Shown piece after piece: positions 26,864-34,605 of a stretch of 64,000 bases of DNA. Origin of the DNA: JABDIP01 sp965237625 (GTDB taxonomy: Bacteria; Pseudomonadota; Alphaproteobacteria; DSM-16000; Inquilinaceae); the NCBI GenBank assembly GCA_965237625.1, contig CBDEGD010000046.1, forward strand, positions 124,001 to 188,000. Reading direction: 5' to 3'. A program made the position numbers and the translations under genes. Within the stretch, counting starts at the first letter, position 1. Every line of letters starts with the position of its first letter. The notes under the pieces are model-generated. The model searched no databases. It was not told the DNA's origin and was given only the letters and a program-made list of their open reading frames with translations.

Positions 26864-26898
26864 GAATGCCGCGGGCCCGCCCCCAGCCCGCGGCATTC
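26864..26898 (+). terminator. Terminator hairpin after cytochrome P460
   Basis: A perfect 13-bp stem (26864-26876 with 26886-26898) around a 9-base loop lies 18 bases past the stop codon. Only a short T/A-containing tail follows, so efficiency is uncertain. Confidence 0.65.
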
Positions 26899-26994
26899 AT
26901 TCCGCTTTGCGTTTGCCGCACCCCGGATCCGGTCCTCAAAGGTCTCAATATGGCCCCGGCACGATTGCACTGCCGTCGAAGAAGCGGTTCGGCG

Positions 26995-27402
26995 CTACTC
27001 CAATACAGCCACAGCATCGACCTCGAACAGCATGCCGTCCAGGGCCAGCCGCGGGACCGGGACCAAGGTCTGTGCGGGCAGCGCGGCGCCGAATGTTTCC
27101 TTCAGATACTGGGTCATCGGCTCGAGCTTCGACATGTCATGGTCGACCACATAGGTGGTGAGCTTGGTGACCTGGCCGGGTTTTGCGCCAACGGCCTCGA
27201 GCGCCGTGCGGAGATTTGCGTAAGCCTGCTTCACCTGCGCCGCGAACTCGGACGACAAATCGCCCGAGCTGTCTTCGCCCCCCTGGCCGGCGATGAAGGC
27301 GAGACGCGATCCGCCACTGGCGACCACCGCGTGACTGAAGCCGAACGGTGCCGGGTCGAAAAGGCCCTCTGGATTGACGATGTTCAGATCGACGGTGCTC
27401 AT
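26995..27402 (-). CDS. RidA family protein
   Basis: 135 residues of the Rid family. Seen are FIAGQGGEDSSGDL, VKQAYANLRTALEAVGAKPG, VTKLTTYVVDHD and the C-terminal VPRLALDGMLFEVDAVAV. The position of the RidA catalytic arginine reads VPRLAL, as in the active subgroup. I start at ATG 27402 (MSTVDL); the frame stays open upstream but is not family-like. It is the second RidA-type gene of the window and is not close in sequence to the first. Confidence 0.88.
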   Translation of the reverse strand: MSTVDLNIVNPEGLFDPAPFGFSHAVVASGGSRLAFIAGQGGEDSSGDLSSEFAAQVKQAYANLRTALEAVGAKPGQVTKLTTYVVDHDMSKLEPMTQYLKETFGAALPAQTLVPVPRLALDGMLFEVDAVAVLE

Positions 27403-27518
27403 CTGGAAGGGTGCTCCTGCGGTTGGACTTGCCGACAGTATGCCCGCTCGTCCGTTCTCCCGCCTCCCGCAATCCGGCGGAAAGGCCAGTTTGCGATGAA
27501 GATCCGGTTCGATCGGAG

Positions 27519-29213
27519 TCAACCGCCTCCCAGATCCTCCGGAAAATGCTTCATCACGGAGAGCAGCGGGTTCGGCGCGGCCTGGCCGAGGCCGCAGATC
27601 GAGGCGTCGCGCATGACCTGGCTGAGCTCGCCGAGCAGGTCGGTGTCCCATTTGGGCCGTTCCATCAGCGCCACCGCCTTTTCGGTGCCGACCCGGCATG
27701 GCGTGCACTGACCGCAGCTTTCATATTCAAAAAACCGCATCAGGTTGAGCGCGACGTCGCGGGCGCTGTCCTGGTCCGACAGCACGATCACGGCGCCGGA
27801 GCCGACGAAGCAGCCATGCTCCTCCAGGGTTCCGAAATCGAGCGGGATGTCGGCCATGCTGGCCGGCAGGATGCCGCCTGAAGCGCCGCCGGGCAGGTAA
27901 CCCTTGAAGATGTGACCGTCAGCCATGCCGCCGCTATATTCGTCGACCAATTCGCGAAGGGTGATGCCGGCCGGGGCGATCTTCACACCCGGCTCGCGCA
28001 CCCGGCCGGAGACCGAGAAGCCGCGCAGCCCGGTTCGTCCGTTCCGGCCCTGGCTGGAGAACCAGTCCGGTCCGTTCTTCAGGATCGGCGGGACCGCGTA
28101 CAGGGTCTCCACATTGTGGATCAGGGTCGGCCGCCCGAATAAACCGACCTCGGCGGGGAAGGGAGGCTTGTGCCGTGGCAGGCCGCGCTTGCCCTCGATC
28201 GACTCCAGCATCGCCGATTCCTCGCCGCAGATATAGGCGCCGGCGCCGCGCCGCAAATGGATGGTGCGGCCGGCGGTCAGGCCTCTCTGCTCCAGCTTGC
28301 CAATCTCGGTCGTCAGGATTTTGAGCGCACCGGGATATTCGTCGCGCAGGTAGATGTAGATCTCATCGGCATCGACCGCCCAGGCGGCGATCAGCATGCC
28401 TTCCAGGAACTGGTGCGGCTTGGTCTCGATGATCCAGCGATCCTTGAAGGTGCCGGGCTCCCCCTCATCGGCGTTCACCGCCATCAGCCGGGGCGCGGGC
28501 TGGGCGCCGACCAGCTTCCATTTCCGCCCGCCCGGGAAGCCGGCCCCGCCCATGCCGCGCAGCCCGGACTGCGAGATCGCCTCGATCGTCTCGTCGCGGT
28601 GGTTGCGGTCGTAGCAGCCCTGCAGGAGCGCATAGCCGCTGTCGGCTTCATAGGCGTCCAATGACTGGTAATCGGCGATCTCAGGCGCTGTATCGCCAGC
28701 CTTCACCGCCGCGCCGACCGACGCTGAGGTGGCATGGTCTAAGTGCCGGTGCCCGATTTCCACCGTCGGCGCACAGTGGCATCGGCCCATGCAGGGCGCC
28801 GACACGATCCGGGCCTTGTCGCCAAGCGTCGCTTCCAACCCGGCCTTCAAGGCCCGCGATCCCATCATCTCGCAAGTCAGGCTGTCGCAGACGCGGATTG
28901 TCGGCCGTCCGCCGGCGGTCTCGTCATCGGTCAGAATGTCGAAATGGGCGTAGAAGGTGGCGACCTCGAACACTTCGGCCATGGCCAGCCGCATCTCGCT
29001 GGCCAGCGCCGCGAGATGGGCATGGGAGATGCCGCCATGGGCATCCTGGATGCGATGAAGGTGCTCGATCAGCAGGTCGCGCCGCATGGGCTGGCCGGCA
29101 AGCAGGGCACGAACCGATTCGATGGCCTTGGGGTCGACCTGCCGCCCCTTGGGAAACGGCCGGGCGCTGCGCTGCTTGCGCCCCATGGGCACGGCGCCAT
29201 TCGAGCCCTGCAT
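27519..29213 (-). CDS. fdhB: NAD-dependent formate dehydrogenase beta subunit FdhB (NuoE-NuoF fusion)
   Basis: 564 residues. The N-terminal part is a NuoE-like thioredoxin fold with a 2Fe-2S site (VCDSLTCEMMG and APCMGRCHCAP). It is followed by a NuoF-like domain with the NADH site (GLRGMGGAGFPGGRKW), the FMN-binding VNADEGEPGTFKDR, RRGAGAYICGEESAM, and a C-terminal 4Fe-4S motif ESCGQCTPCR. It passes electrons from FdhA to NAD+. It normally sits beside fdhA, but here about 6.5 kb of other genes lie between. The start at ATG 29213 could be ATG 29186. Confidence 0.95.
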   Translation of the reverse strand: MQGSNGAVPMGRKQRSARPFPKGRQVDPKAIESVRALLAGQPMRRDLLIEHLHRIQDAHGGISHAHLAALASEMRLAMAEVFEVATFYAHFDILTDDETAGGRPTIRVCDSLTCEMMGSRALKAGLEATLGDKARIVSAPCMGRCHCAPTVEIGHRHLDHATSASVGAAVKAGDTAPEIADYQSLDAYEADSGYALLQGCYDRNHRDETIEAISQSGLRGMGGAGFPGGRKWKLVGAQPAPRLMAVNADEGEPGTFKDRWIIETKPHQFLEGMLIAAWAVDADEIYIYLRDEYPGALKILTTEIGKLEQRGLTAGRTIHLRRGAGAYICGEESAMLESIEGKRGLPRHKPPFPAEVGLFGRPTLIHNVETLYAVPPILKNGPDWFSSQGRNGRTGLRGFSVSGRVREPGVKIAPAGITLRELVDEYSGGMADGHIFKGYLPGGASGGILPASMADIPLDFGTLEEHGCFVGSGAVIVLSDQDSARDVALNLMRFFEYESCGQCTPCRVGTEKAVALMERPKWDTDLLGELSQVMRDASICGLGQAAPNPLLSVMKHFPEDLGGG

Positions 29214-29255
29214 GGAAGTTCCTCGCTGTGTTGATTTTATTGAGTGTTTTGCGTC

Positions 29256-29438
29256 TTAGCCCAATTCGCCGGTGTCGACGATCTCTAATGCGACGATATC
29301 GCCATTGACCACGACCTTGCCGCAATGCTCGAAATTGACGGTGATCCGGCGGTTGATCACCGTCTGCACCTGTCCGCTCCCCCAATCGGGGCAGTCGGGA
29401 TTGCGGACGATATAGCCGGGCAGGATCATATCGGTCAT
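29256..29438 (-). CDS. DUF3553 protein
   Basis: 60 residues. The family pattern PGYIVRNPDCPDWGSGQVQ, then RITVNFEHCGKVVVNGDIVALEIV, is clear. These small proteins look like a single beta-rich CarD/Tudor-like unit and are widespread in alphaproteobacteria; their role is not known. It lies upstream of fdhB and divergent from chpT. Confidence 0.88.
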   Translation of the reverse strand: MTDMILPGYIVRNPDCPDWGSGQVQTVINRRITVNFEHCGKVVVNGDIVALEIVDTGELG

Positions 29439-29581
29439 GCGGTTCAGCAGCCTCTTGCCGTGCGTCGACTCTCGTTTCCGAGTGCCGACATCCCGGTGGG
29501 TCCACGCCTATGCTATAGGCAAGGATAGGGGCGGCGGAAGCGCCAACACTGATTTATGTCAACCGGAACGGGGTCTGCAGT

Positions 29582-30226
29582 ATGACCGGTCAATTGACCT
29601 TCGAAGTCATGGACTTGCTGTGTTCTCGGCTTTGCCACGATTTGATCAGCCCGGTAGGGGCGATCAATAACGGGGTCGAACTGATTGAGGACCTCGGCGA
29701 GGACATGGTCGGGGAAGAAATGGGGCTGATCGCCCAGAGCGGCCGCCGGGCGGCCGGGCGCCTGCGCTGTTTTCGCCTGTGTTATAGCGCCGCCGGCGCG
29801 CAATCGACGGTCGGCCTGGACGAGGCCCGCGATATTGCCGCGGGTTATCTGGAGAGCGGAAAGGCGACGCTCGCCTGGAACGTCACCACAGATTGGGGGG
29901 GCGATGGTCCGCCTGAAGGGACGGTCAAGGTACTGCTGAATCTCCTGGTCGTGGCCGATGAAGCCCTGAGCCAGGGAGGAGTCATCACCGTCAGTGTTGA
30001 CGATGGCGATGCGCGCCAAGCAATTGTTGTTCGTGTCGAGGGCGTCAATGCGGGCCTGCGCGAGCATCAGGATGCTGCGCTGGACGGTACCCTGGCCACG
30101 GAGGATCTGACCGCCCGGACGGTCCAAGCATATGTCACTGGTCTATTTGCCCGCCGCTATGGGATGACAATAAATCACTCGCCGGTTGAAGGCGGCCCGC
30201 TTAAATTGCAACTAATTCTCCCTTAG
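29582..30226 (+). CDS. chpT: Histidine phosphotransferase ChpT
   Basis: 214 residues. The N-terminal helix carries the phospho-accepting histidine in LCSRLCHDLISPVGAINNGVE (H19), and the rest forms the degenerate ATPase-like domain of ChpT. ChpT relays phosphate from CckA to CtrA and CpdR. The ctrA gene lies 1.6 kb away. A GGxGL-like ATP-binding motif is not seen, as expected for this family. Confidence 0.93.
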   Translation: MTGQLTFEVMDLLCSRLCHDLISPVGAINNGVELIEDLGEDMVGEEMGLIAQSGRRAAGRLRCFRLCYSAAGAQSTVGLDEARDIAAGYLESGKATLAWNVTTDWGGDGPPEGTVKVLLNLLVVADEALSQGGVITVSVDDGDARQAIVVRVEGVNAGLREHQDAALDGTLATEDLTARTVQAYVTGLFARRYGMTINHSPVEGGPLKLQLILP

Positions 30227-30363
30227 ACCGATAAAATTGTGAATATGATAAGTTTTACAGCTTCTTAATCTGTTTCTGCGAGCGTTTCCCATCCTTGCGA
30301 CGGCCGCGTAACTGGCTGTGACCGCACGATTGCGGCATTTCGATCAGGTGATGGGATCGCTTT

Positions 30364-30432
30364 ATGCACGACCTTCTTGCTGCGCATTTCGATGAGTGTT
30401 TCGACTGCGTCATCGGCCGGGGCCAGAGATGA
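30364..30432 (+). other. Possible 22-residue leader ORF coupled to cheY
   Basis: ATG 30364 opens a short frame (MHDLLAAHFDECFDCVIGR...) whose TGA overlaps the cheY ATG as ATGA. It may serve translational coupling, or be a chance frame. No strong ribosome binding site is seen upstream. Confidence 0.3.
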
Positions 30433-30794
30433 AAACCTGTCTCGTCGTCGATGATTCCCGTGTCGTCAGAAAAGTCGCGCGGAAAATTCTTGAGGAGTTG
30501 GATTTCGACTGCGACGAGGCGGAGAACGGACAACAAGCCGTCGATCGGTGCCTGGCGAGCATGCCGGACGCAATCCTGCTCGACTGGAATATGCCGGTGA
30601 TGGACGGCATCGAGGTCCTGCGCGAACTGCGCCACATGGATGGCGGTTCCGGGCCCAAGGTCGTGATGTGCACCACCGAGAACACCATCGAGCACATCAA
30701 GGAAGCACTCGGCGCCGGCGCCAATGAGTACATCATGAAGCCGTTCGACAGCGACATCATCCAGAGCAAGTTCACCCTGGTCGGGCTGCTATAG
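30429..30794 (+). CDS. cheY: Single-domain response regulator, CheY-like
   Basis: 121 residues. The acidic pair D8-D9, phospho-acceptor D52 (ILLDWNMPVMDG), the switch residues in CTTEN and lysine in IMKPFDSD are all present. It has only a receiver domain. The cheR gene follows 39 bases downstream, so a chemotaxis role is likely, though no cheA or cheW lies in the window. The start at ATG 30429 gives the usual CheY length. Confidence 0.92.
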   Translation: MKTCLVVDDSRVVRKVARKILEELDFDCDEAENGQQAVDRCLASMPDAILLDWNMPVMDGIEVLRELRHMDGGSGPKVVMCTTENTIEHIKEALGAGANEYIMKPFDSDIIQSKFTLVGLL

Positions 30795-30833
30795 AGCCGG
30801 TGTCGCCTCACCACCCAGATCCAAGGACGGCCC

Positions 30834-31679
30834 ATGCAAGCCGATAGTTTCGACTTTTTGCAGAAGATGCTGAAGCAGCGGTCCGGCCTCGTCGTCGTGC
30901 CTGAGAAGGCCTATCTGCTGGAATCCCGGCTTATGCCGGTCGCCCGCAAATGGAACGTCAAGGGACTCGACGATCTGGTGGCGCTGGCCCAATCGAACGA
31001 TGATACGCGCCTGCCCAGGGACATCACCGAGGCAATGACGACGAACGAGACGTCGTTTTTCCGTGACAGTCAGCCCTTTGAGCAGTTCCGGTCGGTGCTT
31101 CTGCCGGCATTGATGGCGCGGCGGGCGACGGAAAGGCACCTGAGAATTTGGTGCGCCGGCGCATCCACCGGGCAGGAGCCCTATTCATTGGCGATGATTC
31201 TGCAGGAGGAGCGGGCGCAACTCCAGGACTGGCGGATCGACATTCTCGGGACGGATCTTTCGACCGAGCTTCTGACCAAGGCCCAGGCAGGACTCTACAC
31301 ACAATTCGAGATCCAACGCGGATTGCCGATCACCTATCTGGTGAAATACTTCACCCAGATTGGGGACAAATGGGAACTGTCGAACGACATCCGCCAGCGG
31401 GTGGGCTACGAACAATTCAACCTGCTGGCGGATCCGTCGCCCCTCGGGCGCTTTGACGTCGTGTTCTGCCGCAATGTTCTGATCTATTTCGACCGCTCAG
31501 ACAGGGCGGATGTCCTTGGCAGGATCGCGGCGCAGATGCCCGGCGACGGGGTGCTGAGCCTCGGTGTCGCCGAAACCGTCATAGGCATCACCGACAAGTT
31601 CACGCCGATTGACGGACATCGCGGCCTCTTCCAGCCTCTTCTGGCCGGCGCCAGCCAGCCGGCCGCCGCGGCCGGCTAG
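30834..31679 (+). CDS. cheR: Chemotaxis protein methyltransferase CheR
   Basis: 281 residues. The N-terminal alpha-helical CheR_N domain with DITEAMTTNETSFFRD is followed by the SAM-binding domain (IRWCAGASTGQEPYSLAM region), GTDLSTELLTKAQAGLY and FCRNVLIYFD. It methylates glutamates of chemoreceptors. It is co-oriented with cheY, and the C-terminal tail (GASQPAAAAG) is low complexity. Confidence 0.95.
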   Translation: MQADSFDFLQKMLKQRSGLVVVPEKAYLLESRLMPVARKWNVKGLDDLVALAQSNDDTRLPRDITEAMTTNETSFFRDSQPFEQFRSVLLPALMARRATERHLRIWCAGASTGQEPYSLAMILQEERAQLQDWRIDILGTDLSTELLTKAQAGLYTQFEIQRGLPITYLVKYFTQIGDKWELSNDIRQRVGYEQFNLLADPSPLGRFDVVFCRNVLIYFDRSDRADVLGRIAAQMPGDGVLSLGVAETVIGITDKFTPIDGHRGLFQPLLAGASQPAAAAG

Positions 31680-31775
31680 GGCCGTATCAACCGCTCACGC
31701 CGACCCGGTGCCCTACGAATGGCATAGGCTCGAGCGCCGGGGTTTCTCAATCCCACGCCGTTCGACCGAAAGAAA

Positions 31776-31802
31776 ACGGCGGCGCCCGATGGACGCCGCC
31801 GT
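31776..31802. terminator. Bidirectional terminator between cheR and ctrA
   Basis: A perfect 9-bp stem (31776-31784 with 31794-31802) is flanked by an A-rich run on the left and TCTTTG on the right, lying between two converging genes. Confidence 0.75.
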
Positions 31803-31834
31803 CTTTGCGGCCTGCCGGCATAGGTTATGAACGA

Positions 31835-32554
31835 CTAGCCAGCGGCGGCACGCTTGGCGGGCTCTTCCACCACATCGGATGTCGGGTCGCGCAGCACATA
31901 GCCCCGTCCCCAAACAGTCTCGATATAGTTGTCGCCGCCCGTCGCGGCGGTCAGCTTCTTGCGCAATTTGCACACGAAAACGTCGATGATCTTCAGTTCC
32001 GGCTCATCCATCCCGCCATAGAGATGGTTCAGGAACATTTCCTTGGTCAGCGTCGTGCCCTTACGCAGGGACAGCAGTTCAAGGATGCCGTACTCCTTAC
32101 CGGTGAGATGCAGCGGTGCGCTGTCGACCTCGACCGTACGCGTGTCCAGATTGACCGTCAGACGGCCGGTCTTGATCACACTGTCGGAGTGCCCCTTCGA
32201 CCGGCGGACGATGGCATGGATACGCGCCACCAGTTCCCGCTTGTCGAACGGTTTTGTCAGATAGTCGTCGGCGCCGAAGCCGAGACCCTTGATCTTGTGA
32301 TCCAGCTCCGACAATCCCGACAGAATCAGGATCGGCGTATCGACGCGGGCCGCGCGCAATCTGCGCAGCACTTCGTAGCCGTCGATGTCCGGTAGAAGAA
32401 GATCAAGAATGATGATGTCATAGTCGTACAGCTTGCCGATTTCCAAGCCGTCCTCACCGAGGTCGGTTGAGTCGACGACGAAACCGTCAGATTGAAGCAT
32501 CAACTCGATGCTTTTTGCTGTCGCGCTATCGTCCTCTACGAGCAGCACGCGCAT
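31835..32554 (-). CDS. ctrA: Cell-cycle response regulator CtrA
   Basis: 239 residues from ATG 32554 (MRVLLVEDD). Receiver domain with the phospho-acceptor D51 (IIILDLLLPDIDGYEVLRRL), then an OmpR-type winged helix with the CtrA hallmark GGMDEPELKIIDVFVCKLRKKL. CtrA governs flagellar and chemotaxis genes in this group. The C-terminus ends in alanines (KRAAAG), as in CtrA proteins subject to ClpXP. A cluster of TTAA half-sites lies upstream, between ctrA and fliI. Confidence 0.96.
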   Translation of the reverse strand: MRVLLVEDDSATAKSIELMLQSDGFVVDSTDLGEDGLEIGKLYDYDIIILDLLLPDIDGYEVLRRLRAARVDTPILILSGLSELDHKIKGLGFGADDYLTKPFDKRELVARIHAIVRRSKGHSDSVIKTGRLTVNLDTRTVEVDSAPLHLTGKEYGILELLSLRKGTTLTKEMFLNHLYGGMDEPELKIIDVFVCKLRKKLTAATGGDNYIETVWGRGYVLRDPTSDVVEEPAKRAAAG

Positions 32555-32591
32555 GGCTATATCTCCGCTGCAGTCAGAATTACCTATCCTA

Positions 32592-32669
32592 TTAATAAAG
32601 GTTAATGTCCAAAAGTTAACAACAGATGAATTGATTAACACTTTCAGAGGACGTTTTACCGAGATTTAA
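32592..32669. promoter_or_regulatory. TTAA cluster upstream of ctrA and fliI
   Basis: TTAA occurs at 32592, 32602, 32616, 32635 and 32666 in 78 bases of a GC-rich genome. The first two are 6 bases apart, near the CtrA box spacing TTAA-N7-TTAA, but no pair fits exactly. A CtrA-controlled divergent promoter is plausible. Confidence 0.45.
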
Positions 32670-32694
32670 CCCGAAAAATGCATGATTGGGTGAA

Positions 32695-34119
32695 ATGGGA
32701 ACGTGGCACAGCGTCCCAAGAAAAAATCCAGGATTGGATACCCTTTTGCCCGCTAATCTTTCTGCCTTGCTTGACGAGTTCGATTCTGTCCGGGAATACC
32801 GGCTCTTCGGACGCGTGACGGCGGTCCTTGGGCTGTTGGTCGAGGTCAATGGCATCGAGCGCCAATTGTCGATCGGCGATCGGTGCGTGTTATTGGCGCG
32901 CGGACAGCGTCGCGTGGCCTGCGAGGTGATCGGGTTCCGCAACGGACGCGCCCTGCTGATGCCGTTCGGCTCCCTTGAGGGTGTCGGCATCGGATGCGTG
33001 GCGGAAGTCGCCGAGGCGCAGCCGGTCATTCACCCATCCCGGGGCTGGCTCGGCCGGGTCATCAATGCCTTGGGCGAACCGATCGACGGAAAGGGGCCGC
33101 TGCCCCTTGGCGGCCGGCCGGTACTGCTCCGCAACCAACCTCCTCCGGCGCATACGCGGTCCCGCGTCGGCAAGAAGATCGATGTCGGCGTGCGCGCCCT
33201 GAATGGGTTCATCAGTTGCTGCAAGGGGCAGCGCATGGGCATCTTCTCGGGATCCGGCGTCGGCAAATCCGTTCTGATGTCGATGCTTGCCCGATACACG
33301 GAAGCCGATGTGAATGTCATTGGCCTGGTCGGCGAGCGTGGCCGCGAAGTGCAGGAATTCATCGCCGACGATCTGGGCCCCGAAGGGCTGGCCCGCAGCG
33401 TGGTGGTGGTGGCGACGTCCGACGAGCCGCCGCTCATGCGCCGCCAGGCCGCCTATACCATGATGGCGGTCGCCGAAGGCTTTCGCGATGCCGGCAAGCA
33501 CGTCTTCTGTTTGATGGACAGCGTCACCCGCTTCGCCATGGCGCAGCGGGAGATCGGCCTGTCCGCCGGCGAGCCGCCGACCTCAAAAGGCTATCCGCCG
33601 ACTGCTTTCAGCGAATTGCCGAAGCTCCTTGAACGCGCCGGCCCCGGCGCCGGGGACGGAGCGATCACCGGCCTGTTCACAGTGCTGGTGGAGGGCGACG
33701 ACCACAATGAACCGATTGCCGACGCGGTGCGCGGGATTGTCGACGGGCACATCGTGCTGGAGCGGCAGATCGCCGAGCGCGGCCGTTTCCCGGCGATCAA
33801 TGTTCTGAAATCGATTTCCCGAACCATGCCCGATTGCAACACGACAGAGGAAAACGCGCTGATCGCCGAGGCGCGCCGACACTTGGCGACGTACGAAGAC
33901 ATGGCCGAGATGATTCGCCTGGGCGCCTATCGCAAGGGCGCCGACCCGGCGGTCGACGAGGCCATCCGACTTAACCCGGCGTTGGAGACGTTCCTCGCCC
34001 AAGACAAGAACGAGCGGGGCGGGCTGGCGGAAGGCTACGCCCGGCTCGCATCGATAATTGGAAAGGCGGCCCCTGAAACCGCCGAAACAGAGGTATCGCA
34101 GGAAGGAAATGCCGCATGA
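32695..34119 (+). CDS. fliI: Flagellum-specific ATPase FliI
   Basis: About 474 residues. It has Walker A GSGVGKS, the FliI block GERGREVQEFI, the SVTRFAMAQREIGLSAGEPP motif and a C-terminal domain with EMIRLGAYRKGADPAVDEAI. FliI is the hexameric ATPase that helps flagellar export, resembling the F1 beta subunit. Start at ATG 32695 or TTG 32686; neither has a clear ribosome binding site. It overlaps fliJ by four bases. Confidence 0.95.
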   Translation: MGTWHSVPRKNPGLDTLLPANLSALLDEFDSVREYRLFGRVTAVLGLLVEVNGIERQLSIGDRCVLLARGQRRVACEVIGFRNGRALLMPFGSLEGVGIGCVAEVAEAQPVIHPSRGWLGRVINALGEPIDGKGPLPLGGRPVLLRNQPPPAHTRSRVGKKIDVGVRALNGFISCCKGQRMGIFSGSGVGKSVLMSMLARYTEADVNVIGLVGERGREVQEFIADDLGPEGLARSVVVVATSDEPPLMRRQAAYTMMAVAEGFRDAGKHVFCLMDSVTRFAMAQREIGLSAGEPPTSKGYPPTAFSELPKLLERAGPGAGDGAITGLFTVLVEGDDHNEPIADAVRGIVDGHIVLERQIAERGRFPAINVLKSISRTMPDCNTTEENALIAEARRHLATYEDMAEMIRLGAYRKGADPAVDEAIRLNPALETFLAQDKNERGGLAEGYARLASIIGKAAPETAETEVSQEGNAA

Positions 34120-34541
34120 GTTCCTTGCATAGTGTTATCAGGGTTCACCGATGGCAGCTCGACGAGAAGCGCCGGGCACTGGCCGATTTGGAATCCCTCG
34201 CCGAAAGGTTGAGTCTGGAGTTGAGACGCCTAGACGATGAGGTCGCGCGGGAACGCACCGCCGATGATCAGGGGAGTTGGTCTGGTACCGACTTCGCCAA
34301 CTACCTGAAAGCGGTACAGTTGCGCCGCGAGCATCTGACCGAGTCCCGGGAGCAGGTCGAGCGGCAGATCGCAGCCGCCAGCAAGGACATCGCCGAATCC
34401 TATCGCGATCTCAAGAAATACGAGATCGCCCAGTCGGACCGGGAGCGAAGCGCCCAACTGCGCCAGCGCCGGCGAGAGACAATTCTCTATGACGAGATTG
34501 CCACGGCCAGCCACAATCGGCGCAACGCGGCCAAATCCTGA
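34116..34541 (+). CDS. fliJ: Flagellar export protein FliJ
   Basis: 141 residues, almost wholly alpha-helical and charged, with heptad patterns through LADLESLAERLSLELRRLDD and the REHLTESREQVERQIAAASKD segment, as expected for the FliJ coiled coil that sits in the FliI ring. It overlaps the fliI stop (ATGA) and is followed by a bidirectional terminator. Confidence 0.9.
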   Translation: MSSLHSVIRVHRWQLDEKRRALADLESLAERLSLELRRLDDEVARERTADDQGSWSGTDFANYLKAVQLRREHLTESREQVERQIAAASKDIAESYRDLKKYEIAQSDRERSAQLRQRRRETILYDEIATASHNRRNAAKS

Positions 34542-34546
34542 ATTTC

Positions 34547-34584
34547 AAAAAAAGGCCGGCTGCCTCCTTCTGAGGCAAGCCGGC
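34547..34584. terminator. Bidirectional terminator between fliJ and the fliK-like gene
   Basis: A stem made of GCCGGC plus TGCCTC (34555-34566) with its partner (GAGGCA, a one-base bulge, GCCGGC, ending at 34584) is preceded by seven A residues at 34547-34553, which give a T-run on the minus strand. It should end the long minus-strand flhA operon. Confidence 0.85.
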
Positions 34585-34605
34585 TGTTACCACCACAATA
34601 CCGGA

